Of a DNA stretch of 64,000 bases, positions 45,308 to 56,569 are shown in pieces. Source of the DNA: Palaemon carinicauda (taxonomy: Eukaryota; Arthropoda; Malacostraca; Decapoda; Palaemonidae); NCBI RefSeq assembly GCF_036898095.1, contig NC_090735.1:4334602-4398601 (forward strand). The letters run 5' to 3'. Made by a program: the position numbers and the translations under genes. Below the pieces are notes generated by a model. The model saw only the letters and a program-made list of their open reading frames with translations, did no database searches and was not told where the DNA came from. How positions within the stretch are numbered: the stretch's first letter is position 1; each line of letters begins with the position of its first letter.

Positions 45308-47366
45308 CTGCCCACGGCCTCAGACAGCGGTAGGGGCCAGATTGAACAGCTTCTGGCAGGCCTGGGAGAAGAGGGGTGCAGACCAAGAGTCTGTTCTGTT
45401 GCTCAAAGAGGGGTACAAAATACCGTTTGTACGCAAACCTCCTCTAGTAACAACTCCCATAGACCTCTCTCCCAGGTATCGAGAGGAGTCAAAGAGACAA
45501 GCCCTACATCAAGAAGTGTGTCTGTTGCTAGAGAAGGGAGCGGTGGTGAAAGTCTCGGACCTTCAATCACCGGGGTTTTACAACCGTCTCTTCCTAGTCC
45601 CAAAGCATACAGGAGGTTGGAGGCCAGTGTTAGACGTCAGTGCGCTCAACGTTTTTGTTACGAAAACAAAATTTACGATGGAGACCACGAAGTTCGTCTT
45701 AGCAGCGGTCAGAGAGGGAGACTGGATGGTCTCTCTCGACCTGCGAGATGCGTACTTCCACATTCCTATACACCCGGATTCCCAACCGTTTCTGAAGTTT
45801 GTTTACAGGAATGTGGTGTACCAGTTTCGAGCACTGTGCTTCGGCCTCAGTCCTGCTCCTCTCGTGTTTACGAGGCTCATGAGGAATGTGGCAAAATTCC
45901 TTCATCTATCGGGAATTCGAGCCTCCCTGTACTTGGACGACTGGCTTCTCAGAGCATCGTCCAGTCATCGCTGTCTGCAGGATCTACATTGGACGTTGGG
46001 TCTGGCCAAGGAGTTGGGACTTTTGGTCAACTTAGAAAAGTCCCAACTGATCCCATCCCAGACAATTCTATATTTGGGGATGGAGATTCGCAGTCTAGTT
46101 TTTCGGGCTTTTCCGTCTGCCACCCGAATAGAACAAGCCCTGCTCAAAGTCCAACTAATGCTGAAAAGAGAATGTTGTTCAGTAAGGAGTTGGATGAGTC
46201 TCGTAGGGACTCTGTCATCCCTGGAGCAGTTTGTCTCGCTAGGGAGACTGCACCTTCGGCCTCTCCAGTTCCATTTAGACTCTCACTGGAACAAGGGCAA
46301 GACCTTAGAGACTGTATCAATCCCGGTCTCCGAACCAGTAAAAGCATGCCTGAACTGGTGGTACAGCAATATCAGTCTGAGAGAGGGCCTGTCCCTAGCA
46401 GTCAAGAACCCAAACCACGTGTTGTTCTCAGACGCGTCGGATTTGGGTTGGGGTGCGACCCTGGATGGTCGGGAATGCTCGGGTCTGTGGACCTCAGTTC
46501 AGAAGAGCATGCACATCAACGGCAAGGAGCTATTAGCAGTCCACTTGGCCTTGATGAATTTCGAGAGCATTCTTCGAAACAAAGTGGTAGAGGTCAATTC
46601 AGACAACACCACAGCTTTGGCGTACATCTCCAAGCAAGGAGGCACTCACTCCCACACGCTGTACGTGATCGCAAGGGACCTCCTCATATGGTAAAAAAAT
46701 CGAGGCATCTCCCTGTTGACAAGATTCATCCAGGGGGACTTGAACGTCTTGGCAGACTGTCTCAGTCGGAGAGGTCAGGTGATACCCACGGAATGGACCC
46801 TCCACAAGGACGTGTGCAAGAGTCTTTGGGCGACTTGGGGTCAACCCACCATAGACCTCTTTGCCACCTCGTTGACCAAAAGGCTCCCAATCTATTGCTC
46901 ACCAGTCCCAGATCCAGAGGCGATCCACATAGACGCGTTTCTACTGGACTGGTCTCACCTGGACTTGTATGCATTCCCACCATTCAAGATAGTCAACAAG
47001 GTACTGCAGAAGTTCGCCTCTCATGAAGGGACAAGGTTGACGTTGGTTGCTCCCCTCTGGCCCGCGAGAGAGTGGTTCACCGAGGTACTTCAATGGCTGG
47101 TAGACATTCCAAGGAGTCTTCCTCTAAGGGTAGATCTCTTACGTCAGCCCCACGTAAAGGATGTTCATCAAAGCCTCCCCGCGCTTCGTCTGACTGCCTT
47201 CAGACTATCGAAAGACTCTCAAGAGCTCGAGGCTTTTCGAAGGAGGCAGCCAGTGCGATTGCGAGAACTAGGAGAGCTTCTACCATCAAAGTATACCAGT
47301 CGAAGTGGGAAGTCTTTCGAGACTGGTGCAAGTCAGCATCTGTGTCCTCTTCCAGTACCTCTGTAG
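45219..47366 (+). CDS. Element C reverse transcriptase-RNase H with Dam-like region, one in-frame stop
   Basis: A 716-codon frame interrupted only by TAA at 46692-46694, where B and E have TCA (Ser). RT: LFLVPKHTGGWRPVLDVSAL, Asp174 in SLDLRDAYFHIPI, FGLSPAPLVFTRLM, Tyr238-Leu-Asp-Asp241 in LYLDDWLL, YLGMEI. RNase H: Asp405 in FSDASDLGWGATLDG, Glu437 in INGKELLA, Asp462 in NSDNTTALAY; beyond the stop, LADCLSRRG supplies the last Asp. DLFATSLTKRLP and YAFPPFKIV follow, the region often annotated as a Dam-like methyltransferase in DIRS1-type elements. No ATG lies near the beginning; the given start is the first possible codon (GTG), so expression probably relies on the overlap with gag. The stop would truncate the protein within RNase H. 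Confidence 0.92.
46692..46694 (+). other. Premature in-frame TAA in element C RNase H
   Basis: Homologous codons in B (33972 region) and E read TCA. A single C-to-A difference creates the stop; flanking alignment is in register, with no indel. Confidence 0.85.
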
Positions 47367-48265
47367 CCCAAATCGCAGATTTTCTATTACATCTGAGAAA
47401 TGTTCGCTCCCTCTCAGCACCCACTATTAAGGGCTACAGGAGCATGTTGGCTTCGGTCTTTCGACATAGAGGCTTAGATCTTTCCAATAATAAAGATCTA
47501 CAAGATCTCCTTAAGTCTTTCGAGACCTCTAAGGAACGTCGTATGGCAACTCCTGGATGGAACTTAGACGTGGTCCTAAGGTTCCTGGTGTCAGACAGGT
47601 TTGAGCCATTACATTCAGCCTCCCTGAAGGATCTCACCCTCAAGACGCTTTTCCTAGTGTGCTTGGCTTCGGCTAAAAGGGTCAGTGAAATTCATGCCTT
47701 CTGTAAGAACATCGGCTTTTCCACAGATAAAGCCACATGTTCACTTCAACTTGGTTTCCTGGCCAAAAATGAACTGCCTTCTCGTCCTTGGCCTAAGTCA
47801 TTTGATATACCTTGCCTGTCAGAGATCGTAGGCAACGAACTTGAAAGAGTACTGTGTCCAGTTAGAGCTCTTAAGTTCTACTTAGCTCGTACTAAGTCCT
47901 TACGAGGTGGATCTGAGGCCTTATGGTGCTCAGTTAAGAAGCCATCATTACCTATGTCAAAGAATGCTTTGTCATATTTTATCAGATTTTTAATCCGAGA
48001 GGCTCATTCTCACTTGAGTGAAACAGACCGTTGCTTGCTTAAAGTTAAGACACACGAAGTAAGGGCTATAGCAACTTCCATGGCCTTTAAGCAAAATAGA
48101 TCTCTGCGAAGTATTATGGACGCGACCTTTTGGAGAAGCAAGTCGGTATTCGCGTCATTTTACTTAAAAGATGTCCAGACTCTTTACGAGGACTGCTACA
48201 CACTGGGTCCATTCGTTGCAGCGAGTGCAGTAGTGGGTGAGGGTTCTACCACTACATTCCCTTAA
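47072..48265 (+). CDS. Element C tyrosine recombinase (integrase), intact
   Basis: 397 codons from the first possible codon (GTG at 47072); the first ATG is at 47093, after an upstream stop at 47024-47026, so a start at 47093 is likely. It overlaps the end of the RT frame by about 295 bases. An N-terminal SAM-like domain (KVYQSKWEVFRDWC, LSAPTIKGYRSMLASVF) precedes the catalytic domain. All catalytic residues are present: Arg203 (AKRVSEIH), His328-x-x-Arg331 (THEVRA), Trp354 (TFWRSKSVF) and the nucleophile Tyr364 (ASFYLKDVQ). It would integrate the circular DNA copy. No lesion was seen. Confidence 0.93.
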   Translation: MVHRGTSMAGRHSKESSSKGRSLTSAPRKGCSSKPPRASSDCLQTIERLSRARGFSKEAASAIARTRRASTIKVYQSKWEVFRDWCKSASVSSSSTSVAQIADFLLHLRNVRSLSAPTIKGYRSMLASVFRHRGLDLSNNKDLQDLLKSFETSKERRMATPGWNLDVVLRFLVSDRFEPLHSASLKDLTLKTLFLVCLASAKRVSEIHAFCKNIGFSTDKATCSLQLGFLAKNELPSRPWPKSFDIPCLSEIVGNELERVLCPVRALKFYLARTKSLRGGSEALWCSVKKPSLPMSKNALSYFIRFLIREAHSHLSETDRCLLKVKTHEVRAIATSMAFKQNRSLRSIMDATFWRSKSVFASFYLKDVQTLYEDCYTLGPFVAASAVVGEGSTTTFP

Positions 48266-48654
48266 TTCCAATATCCTTTTAATCTGTCTCTTGAAATGTT
48301 TTTAATCTTGTTTTTGGGTTGTACGGAAGGCTAAGAAGCCTTTCGCATCCTGGTTGATTTGGCGGGTGGTCAAATGTCATTTCTTGAGAGCGCCCAGATT
48401 AGGGGTTTGATGAGGTCCTGTTGTATGGGTTGCCGCCCTTGATACTTCAGCTCCTGGGAGTCTTTCAGCATCCTAAGAGGATGGCTGGGCTTCGTGAGGA
48501 AGACAGACTAACAAGGCAGAGTAATCGTCAAAGTCAACTTCCTTACCAGGTACCTATATATATTTGGGTTTTGTTATGATATAACTCAAAAACTCTAAGC
48601 ATATACTGTACGCCGTAAACTGTATTAATACTGGTCTCTACCCACCACCATGGG

Positions 48655-48760
48655 TGTGAATCAGCTATTATATATTCACCGGCTAAGTTTAATATTTAAA
48701 AATGATATTTTGATTATAAAATAAATTTTTTAATATACTTACCCGGTGAATATATAAATT
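48655..48760. promoter_or_regulatory. Internal complementary region of element C
   Basis: 48660-48692 is the reverse complement of the element's 5' end. It continues into 48693-48757, the inverse of the 3' end (48932-48992). On the minus strand it reads 3' end, T5, 5' end (ATATCATTTTTAAATATT), which is the expected circle junction. Confidence 0.82.
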
Positions 48761-48803
48761 AAAGGCCCCCCCTTCCTCCCCGATAGAGACCCAGCGGGAT
48801 GAG

Positions 48804-48962
48804 AAGAACTGGAGCTGTTTACATGTATATGCGGTATCTGGCCGATAGTTGGCGCTGGTGGGCACACCCGCAACCTTCATGGCGATCGCTCGCGAGTTTT
48901 TGTGTTTTTCTGTCGAGCCGTCGGAGACGTCAGCTATTATATATTCACCGGGTAAGTATATT
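48804..48962. repeat. Terminal inverted repeat of element C (right)
   Basis: Reverse complement of 42424-42588, with the GGCTAAG/GGGTAAG difference near the outer end. Confidence 0.92.
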
Positions 48963-49379
48963 CAAAAATTTATTTTATAATCAAAATATCATATTATCCG
49001 ATATCTTATAAAATCATCTCATTTTATATTCCCATTAAATATTATTTATCATACACTCCATTTTATATTGCTATATAACTTTTATACATTTTGTCATTAC
49101 TTTGTCACGCTCCGATTTCACATAAATACTTGCTCTGGACAAGTTTCCCGTTCTAGTTCATTCATGTTTACTCCCAAGACTCTGTTGTTTTTCCGTTAAC
49201 CAATCACGAACCCATACGTATGGATAGTTTGCACAGGGGGTTGTTAATATTTCCCAACCCCCTTCCCTTATCTATTCAAGTGGTCTCTTCATACGCCTTT
49301 CAAAAATTCTTTTCCATGGAAACCTTTGTCCTAGTCAGATCTTTGTTATTTCAAGTGAGGTTTTTTTTCGTATTTTACG

Positions 49380-49605
49380 ATGAAAGTTATAGAAACTTGT
49401 AAAGGCTGCAGTATTCCATACTTATAAGCATTTGCTAAATTTCATGGGGAATTTTTTGATACGTCATCCAGTGTTGATAATTTCCTTAAATCACATAATG
49501 TAATTCCCCAACGTCTACAGTGTCCCAAGTGCCGTTCATAGAAGTTAAGACGTCACAGTCTCAACACCCCCGTGACCCACAAGTTTCGTTGTCCGGGTCA
49601 TAAAA
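49380..49605 (+). pseudogene. ISXO2-like transposase N-terminal remnant (copy 1)
   Basis: From an ATG at 49380 the frame reads MKVIETCKGCSIPYL, stop (49425-49427), then DTSSSVDNFLKSHNVIPQRLQCPKCRS, stop (49539-49541), then VTHKFRCPGHK followed by AGTAAGT. The VDNFLKSHNVIP...CPKC arrangement parallels ITKYCQDHGVIK...C..KC in the minus-strand remnant at 60314-59755, whose later part has the FKGTWFEKS.L.L block of ISXO2-like (IS1595-type) transposases. The GTAAGT may be a former splice donor. Two stops make it a pseudogene. The family assignment of this short piece is inferred from the second copy. Confidence 0.5.
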
Positions 49606-49680
49606 GTAAGTCATTAATTTCTTTAATTTAAATGTTTTCAGCGTGCGCAGCTCAACATTACCGCTTGCCAGTACAAGTTT

Positions 49681-49800
49681 GTGACCTGGGAAGGGGGTCT
49701 GGGGGCTTTCCCCCGGCTAGGGGTTGTGACCTGGGAAGGGGGTCTGGGGGCTTTCCCCCGGCTAGAGGTTGTGACCTGGGAAAGGGGTCCGGGGGCTGGC
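49681..49800. repeat. 45-bp GC-rich tandem repeat (about 2.7 copies)
   Basis: Units start at 49681, 49726 and 49771 with GTGACCTGGGAAGGGGGTC followed by GGGGGCTTTCCCCCGGC. A palindromic GGGGGCTTTCCCCC core lies in each unit. It is in phase with codons in both directions and flanks the ISXO2-like remnant. Confidence 0.9.
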
Positions 49801-50221
49801 CCCCAATGTTAGCGTGCTCAGTACATACATTCTTGATGAGTGAAGTGAGGATGGAATTTGAACAAGAGCCATTATATTTAAACATTTTAAGAGAAAACTG
49901 GTTATTCTGTTTGTTTTCTGTTGAAATGAAGGTCAAATTCGGTTAAATCACGTCATTTCCTACTGGAAAACATATATTTTCTGTTCGAAATGAGAATCTG
50001 TAATACAGTACAACTTTACACAAATTTCACCTTACCTACCCTTATCTTACCCACCCTTTCCTTATGTAGCTTTATCATATCAATTCTAACCTTAGTCTTA
50101 CGTTGTCTATGGTAATTCTATACAATAGCTCCACCACTAATCATTTTGATAATTTTTTTTTTCTGAGGATGTACTTAGTGCTTTATCTAAAGCTTTTTTT
50201 TTTTTTTTAGGAGGAATAGTA

Positions 50222-52940
50222 TTTTTTCAATATTAAACTTAGCCGGTGATCATATAGCTGTCAGCTCTGCTGCCCGACAAAAAAACCTAAGGACAAAATA
50301 CGCCAGCGATCGCTATACAGGTGGGGGTGTACATCAACAGCGCCATCTGTCGAGCAGGTACTCAAGTACTCCATGTCAACACAGAACCAATTTTCTCTCT
50401 GTCGTGCCACTGGCAAGACCTACTAAATACGCTGTTACTAACTGGATTTGTTTTCACAACTATTTGGTGAAGTACACTATTCTAGTTTTGAGCTTTCGCT
50501 ATGCAGGGGTTTTATCTTCATCTCAAAACTTGAACTCGTTTTGGATAGATTTAATTATGGTGACTAAGAGAGTATGGACTCTCTTTCACTTTTAAATGGC
50601 CGACCCTTCCCTTAGACGGAAGTGTGTTTAGGTTTTTAGTAATTTTGCTTAACACATTATAGATCTATATATTTTATATCTCTCCGCCTTTATTAGGCCT
50701 CTTCGATTAACTTTCCATTTATTATAAACATATAAAAATAAATTTTTATGTTTTGTTTATATGCGACCTTTCCTGATAGTAGGCGGTCCTAACTTGGAAC
50801 CGAAGTTAATCAACGTTGAGCCCGTTATATCGTATTTAGCCTTTAAAGAATTTAAAACTTTTTAAATTTAATGTTTTATGAAAGAATTTCTTTGATAGTC
50901 TTCGTACTGTTTTCAAAGATGAACTAACGTTTAGTTTTTTAGACTACGCAGTTGTTGACGTTCAGGACGTTCAACATGCGCTCTATCGTTACGATAGAGA
51001 GAGAGTGTATCACGGTTTCACTTTGCAGTAAGAGTAAATCGATTCTGACGTTTTGTTCATTCTTTCTTAGCTTAAATGGTTTAAATTCTAAATTAAAGGA
51101 ACTTTTTATTTGGAAAACCTTTCAGTTTTTTTCCTTTAGCCAAATAACATGTTTTTTTGACGATATATAATTGGGCTCTTCTCTCAGGTGCGAAATCAAG
51201 AGAGAAAGAGAGTGAGAGATAGAGACGGAGGGAGAGAGAGGAGAAAAAACGTTCCGTTCAAGCGGGTAACGTTTTCTCGTGTTACTCTCCTCCCTAGTCG
51301 CTGTACGGGGAAGAAGGTAAAACGTTTCTAGGGTTTTATTCTTGTCCCCAGGCTATGTGCGGTGAGAGATTGTAAACGTAGTTTATTTGAACTAGTGTTT
51401 AGTCTCTTTCCCAGCCACTGAATTCTTTATCTTTATATATGTTTTCTGTTTTTGCTAGTATTAATGAGCTGCATTATACGACTGTTTTCGCAATTACTAC
51501 CTTTTAATGAAGGGTAGAATTGCGTGTTTCAGGTAGAAATCAGTAAAAGTCGATTTCAGTGAAATAAGTGCAAAACAGAAAATCGAAGTGATAAAGTGAT
51601 ATGCGCAAAGTGTTACAGTGTTGCGTCCGAGGGTTCGTCTGTTCGTGCCTGTCGTTCACCTAGTCCGGGACCTCTTGCAAGCTCCCAAGCCCAGGGGAGA
51701 AGTAATGTCGAACGACTTATGGGTTCGTCAGGCCTTGATCAACGAACAGACGTTTCCCTCCGTGGTTTCGGGCGTATCTACCCAAGATCGCCCCACCCAC
51801 ACAAAGACGAGAGAGCCCATTTACTTCTCGTCTGCGGAAGAGGTTTCTCGTAAGAAACCATGGACCAAGGTCTCGCAGCTTATTAAGCGCAAGTCGGTCC
51901 CTTCCGCGCAAGTCCAACGGCCCAGTTGTAGCCACTGGGTCAGTTCGGACTTGCTGCAGTCTTCCGACGACTGCTCACCTCCTAAGAGAGGCAAAGCGGT
52001 ACCACAACAGGCAGTAACACCGTCTGTTGCCGCACCTGCTGCTGTAGACCCTAAGTGGTCTTTGCTACAGTCTATGCAGACACAGTTAGCATCTTTTATG
52101 CAGGAGTATCGTGCGGAGAAGGTTGACGCTGCACCCGTTAGCCTACAACCAACCACGGTTGTGCGTACAGTAGAAGCTGACGCTACCTGCTCCCGCACTC
52201 CGGCTGTGAGAGTTCCACCACCCATGCGCAGTGTACCCTGCCAGCCGCACGTTGACGTTCACAGACGCACGGAACCCTCCGTTGACGTTCGCGAGTTACA
52301 ACAACAACCTAAGTTGTTTTGTTTTGACGCGGTGCGTCAACCTCCGCATTCTAGAGTGGTTTTGACTGCTCAGTATAGACAGTCAAAGCAGTCTCGAGTG
52401 AACACTGTATGTCCTCACGCACCTGTTGTGGTTGACAGTTCAGTTGTTGACAGTTCACAGACTGTCAAGCAGTTACATGACGTTGCCTCCTGGTCTGCTA
52501 CTAATGCACCAGTGCTGTATGTCCTCACGCACCTGTTGTGGTTGACAGTTCAGTTGTTGACAGTTCACAGACTGTCAAGCAGTTACATGACGTTGCCTTC
52601 TGGTCTGCTACTAATGCACCAGTGAGAGACTCACTGAGATAACCTAGCTTTTATCGGACAAGGTTCCTGTAGATGAGAAAGTGCTGTTCTCCCTCCTACT
52701 GATATTCCTTTGAGGACTCTGTCATTTGGAGAGGAGCCTTAAGCTGCTTAGCCTCCTATGGACTTTAATTAAATCATGATGATTTTTTAAGGATCTTCGT
52801 CCGGATCTTGTAACTGCTGCTCCTCGTTCGCCTAAACGTCAGAACTTACACTAGGCCTAGCTACTTCGAAGCCGTTGTTGTTAAGCTAGTGCTCTCTCGC
52901 TCTCCTAGAGAGCGTTACGTTGGCTAGGCGACTGGTTTTT
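50222..52940 (+). mobile_element. Element D: 5' portion of a B-type DIRS element
   Basis: 2713 bp nearly identical to 29798-32516 of B: left inverted repeat, leader, first gag segment and 110-bp duplication. It ends abruptly at GGCGACTGG-TTTTT, where element E begins with T5-CAATATT. In B the same position continues GCACCAGGAGG, so D is truncated exactly at a T-run. It has no 3' end of its own. Confidence 0.93.
51596..52786 (+). pseudogene. Element D gag remnant
   Basis: Same frames and lesions as the B first gag segment. It lacks B's one-base deletion, so the frame from 51618 stays open to 52625. It includes the 110-bp tandem duplication (52405-52623). Confidence 0.85.
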
Positions 52941-54308
52941 CAATATTAAACTTAGCCGGTGATCATATAGCTGTCAGCTCTGCTGCCCGACAGAAAAACC
53001 TAAGGACAAAATACGCCAGCGATCGCTATACAGGTGGGGGTGTACATCAACAGCGCCATCTGTCGAGCAGGTACTCAAGTACTCCATGTCAACACAGAAC
53101 CAATTTTCTCTCTTTCGTGCCACTGGCAAGACCTACTAAATACGCTGTTACTAACTGGATTTGTTTTCACAACTATTTGGTGAAGTACACTATTCTAGTT
53201 TTGAGCTTTCGCTATGCAGGGGTTTTATCTTCATCTCAAAACTTGAACTCGTTTTGGATAGATTTAATTATGGTGACTAAGAGAGTATGGACTCTCTTTC
53301 ACTTTTAAATGGCCGACCCTTCCCTTAGACGGAAGTGTGTTTAGGTTTTTAGTAATTTTGCTTAACACATTATAGATCTATATATTTTATATCTCTCCGC
53401 CTTTATTAGGCCTCTTCGATTAACTTTCCATTTATTATAAACATATAAAAATAAATTTTTATGTTTTGTTTATATGCGACCTTTCCTGATAGTAGGCGGT
53501 CCTAAATTGGAACCGAAGTTAATCAACGTTGAGCCCGTTATATCGTATTTAGCCTTTAAAGAATTTAAAACTTTTTAAATTTAATGTTTTATGAAAGAAT
53601 TTCTTTGATAGTCTTCGTACTGTTTTCAAAGATGAACTAACGTTTAGTTTTTTAGACTACGCAGTTGTTGACGTTCAGGACGTTCAACATGCGCTCTATC
53701 GTTACGATAGAGAGAGAGTGTATCACGGTTTCACTTTGCAGTAAGAGTAAATCGATTCTGACGTTTTGTTCATTCTTTCTTAGCTTAAATGGTTTAAATT
53801 CTAAATTAAAGGAACTTTTTATTTGGAAAACCTTTCAGTTTTTTTCCTTTAGCCAAATAACATGTTTTTTTGACGATATATAATTGGGCTCTTCTCTCAG
53901 GTGCGAAATCAAGAGAGAAAGAGAGTGAGAGATAGAGACGGAGGGAGAGAGAGGAGAAAAAACGTTCCGTTCAAGCGGGTAACGTTTTCTCGTGTTACTC
54001 TCCTCCCTAGTCGCTGTACGGGGAAGAAGGTAAAACGTTTCTAGGGTTTTATTCTTGTCCCCAGGCTATGTGCGGTGAGAGATTGTAAACGTAGTTTATT
54101 TGAACTAGTGTTTAGTCTCTTTCCCAGCCACTGAATTCTTTATCTTTATATATGTTTTCTGTTTTTGCTAGTATTAATGAGCTGCATTATACGACTGTTT
54201 TCGCAATTACTACCTTTTAATGAAGGGTAGAATTGCGTGTTTCAGGTAGAAATCAGTAAAAGTCGATTTCAGTGAAATAAGTGCAAAACAGAAAATCGAA
54301 GTGATAAA

Positions 54309-56569
54309 GTGATATGCGCAAAGTGTTACAGTGTTGCGTCCGAGGGTTCGTCTGTTCGTGCCTGTCGTTCACCTAGTCCGGGACCTCTTGCAAGCTCCCA
54401 AGCCCAGGGGAGAAGTAATGTCGAACGACTTATGGGTTCGTCAGGCCTTGATCAACGAACAGACGTTTCCCTCCGTGGTTTCGGGCGTATCTACCCAAGA
54501 TCGCCCCACCCACACAAAGACGAGAGAGCCCATTTACTTCTTGTCTGCGGAAGAGGTTTCTCGTAAGAAACCATGGACCAAGGTCTCGCAGCTTATTAAG
54601 CGCAAGTCGGTCCCTTCCGCGCAAGTCCAACGGCCCAGTTGTAGCCACTGGGTCAGTTCGGACTTGCTGCAGTCTTCCGACGACTGCTCACCTCCTAAGA
54701 GAGGCAAAGCGGTACCGCAACAGGCAGTAACACCGTCTGTTGCCGCACCTGCTGCTGTAGACCCTAAGTGGTCTTTGCTACAGTCTATGCAGACACAGTT
54801 AGCATCTTTTATGCAGGAGTATCGTGCGGAGAAGGTTGACGCTGCACCCGTTAGCCTACAACCAACCACGGTTGTGCGTACAGTAGAAGCTGACGCTACC
54901 TGCTCCCGCACTCCGACTGTGAGAGTTCCACCACCCATGCGCAGTGTACCCTGCCAGCCGCACGTTGACGTTCACAGACGCACGGAACCCTCCGTTGACG
55001 TTCGCGAGTTACAACAACAACCTAAGTTGTTTTGTTTTGAAGCGGTGCGTCAACCTCCGCATTCTAGAGTGGTTTTGACTGCTCAGTATAGACAGTCAAA
55101 GCAGTCTCGAGTGAACACTGTATGTCCTCACGCACCTGTTGTGGTTGACAGTTCAGTTGTTGACAGTTCACAGACTGTCAAGCAGTTACATGACGTTGCC
55201 TCCTGGTCTGCTACTAATGCACCAGTGCTGTATGTCCTCACGCACCTGTTGTGGTTGACAGTTCAGTTGTTGACAGTTCACAGACTGTCAAGCAGTTACA
55301 TGACGTTGCCTTCTGGTCTGCTACTAATGCACCAGTGAGAGACTCACTGAGATAACCTAGCTTTTATCGGACAAGGTTCCTGTAGATGAGAAAGTGCTGT
55401 TCTCCCTCCTACTGATATTCCCTTGAGGACTCTGTCATTTGGAGAGGAGCCTTAAGCTGCTTAGCCTCCTATGGACTTTAATTAAATCATGATGATTTTT
55501 TAAGGATCTTCGTCCGGATCTTGTAACTGCTGCTCCTCGTTCGCCTAAACGTCAGAACTTACACTAGGCCTAGCTACTTCGAAGCCGTTGTTGTTAAGCT
55601 AATGCTCTCTCGCTCTCCTAGAGAGCGTTACGTTGGCTAGGCGACTGGTTTTTGCACCAGGAGGAGTTTTAGGGATACAGCCTTTGATTTCCCTTCTTTT
55701 AAACTGGCTTATAGAGCGAGAGTCTGATAGGACTCGAGAGAAGTTCTCGGCTTGGGAGTTCATGCCTCTGCCCAGATAGACTTCTCAATTCTGGTAGACT
55801 CGCCCTGGCGCCTAGCCAGGAGACGCTCCAAGTTGTTTACAGGTCAACTTCTCAACTTTTGTCGAGCCTTTGATGTTTTGCTGTACTATTATGTCACACA
55901 TAACAAGGCTTCCAGTGATGGTAAATGGTTCCGCCTCAGTCGCTAACCCCGTCTGTTGCCACACCTGCTCCCGTAGACCCTAAATGGGCTTTGCTGCAAG
56001 ACATGCAGTCCAAGCTTGTGTCCTTGATAGAGGACTTAAATGCGGAGAAGAACCTTCTGGCCAACAACCTTCCAACCGGTTGGTTGTGCACCCTGTTGAC
56101 GCTGAGGTATCCTACTCGCGTCTGCCAGTTGAGGTGGTTCCTCCACCGATGCGACCCAGTGTGGGTTGCCAGTCGCACGTTGACGTTAAGCGACGCTCGG
56201 AGGTGGTTGTTGACGTTCAGTGTGTCACTAGGAAGACGTTCAACAACCAGCAGAGGTGACTTGTTGTGACGCAGTGCGTCAACCTCAGCAACCCGGTAGG
56301 GTGTTGACTGCACAACCCAGACAGTCTAGACAGTTTCGGGTTGACGCTGTACTTCCTCGCGCACCCATGGTTGTTGACAGTTCACAGACTGTGCAGCAGT
56401 GCCATGATATTGCGTCCGGCTCCGTCACGCATCCACCAGTGCGACCGGATTCAGCGAGTCAGACGTTGCCCACTCCGTTGCCTTTTCCTCATCAGTTTCG
56501 GATGAGGAACCCTCTGATGAGGACGTTGCTGAACAAGACGATCAACCCCCAGCCCTGCTATCCATCCAG
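54309..56569 (+). pseudogene. Element E gag remnants (two overlapping-content segments)
   Basis: The first segment (54309-55500) matches D and B; the second (55925-56569) restarts in mid-gag at PSVATPAPVDPKWALLQDM. The 110-bp duplication is at 55118-55336. Frameshifts and stops are as in B. Confidence 0.85.

Larger units (their letters stand above)
42421..48992 (+). mobile_element. DIRS retrotransposon C, nearly intact
   Basis: Terminal inverted repeats (42424-42588 and 48804-48962) and an internal complementary region (about 48655-48760) flank three long overlapping ORFs in DIRS order: gag 42791-45307, RT-RNase H with Dam-like region 45219-47366, and tyrosine recombinase 47072-48265. The only obvious lesion is a single in-frame TAA at 46692-46694. 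The 5' end begins after a T8 run. C is related to the B/D/E family but has complete gag and RT, making this type a plausible source of helper proteins for it. Confidence 0.95.

Noticed and set aside
45518..47026. Long open frame of 502 codons in element C
   Set aside because: It is a shadow of the RT-RNase H frame (45219-47366) and shows no conserved motifs of its own.
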